A stretch of 64,000 bases of DNA from RYN-230 sp963711705 (GTDB lineage Bacteria > Actinomycetota > Actinomycetes > Streptosporangiales > Streptosporangiaceae), in NCBI GenBank assembly GCA_963711705.1, contig CAVQFM010000013.1, positions 186,001 to 250,000 on the forward strand, written 5' to 3'. A program made the translations under genes and the position numbers. Shown here in pieces: positions 62,461 to 64,000 of this stretch (position 1 is the first letter of the stretch; every line of letters starts with the position of its first letter). Below the pieces are notes generated by a model. The model was not told where the DNA came from. It did no database searches and worked only from the letters and a program-made list of their open reading frames with translations.

Positions 62461-62898
62461 GTGCGGCTGCCCGAGCCGGATGCCCGGCAGCGGTTCGCCA
62501 GCGCCCCGGTGGCCCGGCTGGCCACCGCAGGACCGGACGGCCGCCCGCACCTGGTGCCGGTGACCTTCGTGCTGGACAGCCAGCCTGGTCAGGGCGACCG
62601 GATCTACACCGCGGTGGACGCCAAGCCGAAGACGACCACCAACCTCCAGCGGCTGCGCAACATCCGGGCCAACCCGCAGGTCGCAGTGCTGGCGGACCAC
62701 TACCAGCCGGACTGGGCCGGGCTGTGGTGGGTGCGCGCCGACGGCCACGCCACCATCCTGGCCGAGCCCGCCGCGATGGCCCCGGCCCTGGCCCTGCTGG
62801 CCGGGCGCTACCCGCAGTACCAGCAGCAGCCCCCGGCCGGCCCGGTGATCCGCATCCAGGTCACCCGCTGGGCCGGCTGGGCCGCCACCGCGGCTTAG
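62461..62898 (+). CDS. PPOX class F420-dependent oxidoreductase
   Basis: A 145-residue split-barrel flavin/F420 protein of the TIGR03668 group: FASAPVARLATAGPDGRPHLVPV, AVDAKPKTTTNLQRLRNIRAN and PQVAVLADHYQPDWAGLWWVR. It binds F420 or FMN and reduces a small molecule. AAGGAAGGAGG before GTG 62461 is one of the strongest ribosome-binding sites here. Likely co-transcribed with the phosphoesterase. Confidence 0.92.
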   Translation: MRLPEPDARQRFASAPVARLATAGPDGRPHLVPVTFVLDSQPGQGDRIYTAVDAKPKTTTNLQRLRNIRANPQVAVLADHYQPDWAGLWWVRADGHATILAEPAAMAPALALLAGRYPQYQQQPPAGPVIRIQVTRWAGWAATAA

Positions 62899-62957
62899 CG
62901 AAGATCCGCGCCCCGCCAGGCCCCGGAACTGCCCACCGCTTACGGCTGCATTCCCGT

Positions 62958-63217
62958 ATGCCCCGCATATCGACGTTCTACGGCATTGTCATCGCCATCT
63001 ACTACGACGATCACGCTCCGCCGCACTTCGATGCGCTCTACTCCGGAGACGAGGCCGTCATTCGCATCGAAAACTAGAACTGCTAGCTGGTGGCCTGCCC
63101 CGCCGGGCGCGAGCACTCGTCGGGGAGTGGGCCTCAGCACACAGGAAGGAGTTACTGGCAGTGTGGGAGCGAGCCGGGCGCCATGAGCCCCTGGGTACCA
63201 TTGATCCACTGGAATGA
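62958..63217 (+). pseudogene. DUF4160 protein, frameshifted
   Basis: ATG 62958 reads MPRISTFYGIVIAIYYDDHA and PPHFDALYSGDEAVIRIEN, then a stop. One base earlier or later in phase the sequence goes on as ELLAGGLPRRARALVGEWAS, KELLAVWERAGRHEPLGTID up to TGA 63217. Together this is a standard DUF4160 protein of about 86 residues. The restored stop overlaps the DUF2442 start as ATGA, which strongly supports the reading. DUF4160/DUF2442 pairs are regarded as toxin-antitoxin-like. Confidence 0.78.
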
Positions 63218-63507
63218 GCTGGAGGGTATGCATGAACAGACGACCAGCTCGGGTCTGCTCCGTGGAAGTGCTCGGTGATCGGCGGGTACACCTGATCTTT
63301 TCTGATGGGACCGAGCGGGAGATCGATCTTTCACCCTTGCTCTGGGGGCCTGTCTTCACGGAGATCCGCTCGGACGATGAGGTCTTCCGGGCCGTTTCGG
63401 TCGATCGCGAACTCGGGACCATCGTCTGGCCGAATGGCGCGGACATCGACCCGGACGTCCTGCACGGCGACGCCACGCCTGTTCATCAGCCAACGTCTGC
63501 CGCGTGA
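63214..63507 (+). CDS. DUF2442 protein
   Basis: A 97-residue protein: VEVLGDRRVHLIFSDGTERE, DLSPLLWGPVFTEIRSDDEV, ELGTIVWPNGADIDPDVLHG. This is the DUF2442 domain, the usual partner of DUF4160. ATG 63214 overlaps the DUF4160 stop; ATG 63232 (MNRRPARV) is a closer match to the family start. The two may form a complex or a TA-like unit. Confidence 0.87.
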   Translation: MSWRVCMNRRPARVCSVEVLGDRRVHLIFSDGTEREIDLSPLLWGPVFTEIRSDDEVFRAVSVDRELGTIVWPNGADIDPDVLHGDATPVHQPTSAA

Positions 63508-63582
63508 TCGCTTAGCCCCGGGCCCGGCTGGGCGACCGCGTCCGAGCAGCGGCCACCCGGGTGACCCAGATGCCAGGTCACC

Positions 63583-63694
63583 GGATCCCGGCGTCAGCGG
63601 ATCCCGGTGTCAGCGGATCCCGGTGTCAGCGGATCCCGGTGTCAGCGGATCCCGGTGTCAGCGGATCCCGGTGTCAGCGGATCCCGGTGTCAGC
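63583..63694. repeat. Seven-copy 16-bp minisatellite
   Basis: GGATCCCGGTGTCAGC is repeated head to tail seven times without indels; the first copy has C for T (CCGGCGTCAGC). It lies between the DUF2442 stop and the convergent TrpB2-like gene. Confidence 0.95.
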
Positions 63695-63701
63695 GGCCTG
63701 G

Positions 63702-64000
63702 TCACACCCCGGCGGGCAGGTTGCTGAGCGCGTCCTGGACCGCCTGTTCCGGCAGTTCCAGGTCGCTGACCTGCCCGGCCAGGAAGCTCTCGTAGGCGGA
63801 CAGGTCGAGCAGCCCGTGGCCGCACAGCGCGGTCAGGATGACCTTCTCCTCGCCGGTCTCCTTGCAGCGCAGCGCCTCCTCGATGCACGAGGCCAGGGCG
63901 TGGGTGGGCTCGGGCGCGGGCACGATGCCCTCGGCCCGGGCGAACCGCAGGCCAGCCGCGAAGCACTCCGACTGCGGCTTGGCCACCGCCTCGAACAGGC
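63702..64000 (-). CDS. TrpB2-like pyridoxal-phosphate enzyme (C-terminal end)
   Basis: The visible 98 residues read AKPQSECFAAGLRFARAEGI, VPAPEPTHALASCIEEALRC, TGEEKVILTALCGHGLLDLS and a tail, the C-terminus of TrpB2-type tryptophan synthase beta subunits, which make tryptophan from serine and indole or act as serine deaminases. The gene continues past the right edge of the window. The PLP lysine is outside. Confidence 0.88.
   Translation of the reverse strand, partial: LFEAVAKPQSECFAAGLRFARAEGIVPAPEPTHALASCIEEALRCKETGEEKVILTALCGHGLLDLSAYESFLAGQVSDLELPEQAVQDALSNLPAGV

Noticed and set aside
63583..63694. Repeat array as a possible CRISPR or coding repeat
   Set aside because: No spacers; the 16-base unit changes phase each time, so no frame keeps a protein repeat longer than its short period.
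1..64000. tRNA or rRNA genes, insertion sequences, prophage
   Set aside because: No cloverleaf with the usual GTTCGA-type T-loop, no rRNA-like sequence, no transposase, integrase or phage structural gene was recognised.

Overview
The window is very GC-rich, gene-dense actinobacterial chromosome. GTG and TTG starts are common, many genes overlap by ATGA, GTGA or TGATG, and the families are typically actinobacterial: DUF1707, DUF3093, DUF3710, DUF4129, DUF4232, DUF4235, F420-dependent LLM and PPOX oxidoreductases, a LigD-type polymerase, CeoB/CeoC, and NarL-type two-component pairs with intramembrane sensors. The content would fit a Streptosporangiales-like soil actinobacterium, but no marker gene allows a firm placement. 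I saw no rRNA, tRNA, CRISPR array, insertion sequence or prophage.

Layout. 1-12.7 kb: the tail of a large ATPase/TPR regulator, a BBE-type flavin oxidase, a DUF1707 membrane protein, a PCu(A)C-like lipoprotein, a glycosyltransferase remnant, a two-component system, a MarR-GNAT fusion with a palindrome on its start codon, an AraC regulator divergent from a methyltransferase/DinB pair, a GNAT/CDF pair and a LuxR-TPR regulator carrying an internal tandem duplication. 13-20 kb: a twice-frameshifted PQQ-propeller lipoprotein, aldo/keto reductase coupled to a DUF885 peptidase, a frameshifted DUF4232 lipoprotein and a gamma-glutamyltransferase. 20-31 kb: a five-gene MoxR/DUF58/DUF4129 operon, a second two-component system and a four-gene ABC exporter cluster. 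31-40.5 kb: MBL hydrolase, HhH-GPD protein, a homocitrate-synthase-family enzyme divergent from a citrate synthase with a DNA-binding domain (operator-like palindromes between them), cupin, DUF1707 protein, a DUF4062-STAND-TPR protein, a methyltransferase and a class II aldolase. 40.5-46.8 kb: a partly conserved actinobacterial core block (DUF4235, DUF3093, dut, DUF3710, ceoC, ceoB, TrmA-like). 46.8-51.8 kb: YceI, LLM oxidoreductase, GNAT, and two poorly characterised proteins, one a CopD-like membrane protein.

51.5-60.7 kb is the most unusual part. It is an overlapping minus-strand operon that begins with a LigD-type polymerase domain protein and continues with three tandem paralogues of a family I do not recognise, another unknown protein, a MoxR AAA ATPase and a DUF2201/vWA protein. 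The MoxR-vWA core suggests a chaperone-like or conflict system; the three paralogues could be its clients or effectors. The window ends with a TetR regulator and twin operators, a phosphoesterase, an F420 PPOX protein, a DUF4160/DUF2442 pair, a 16-bp minisatellite and the end of a TrpB2-like gene.

At least eight genes are interrupted by single-base-type frameshifts, mostly in G/C runs. So many in one stretch suggests consensus errors in the assembly as much as real gene decay. Broken genes below should be read with that in mind.
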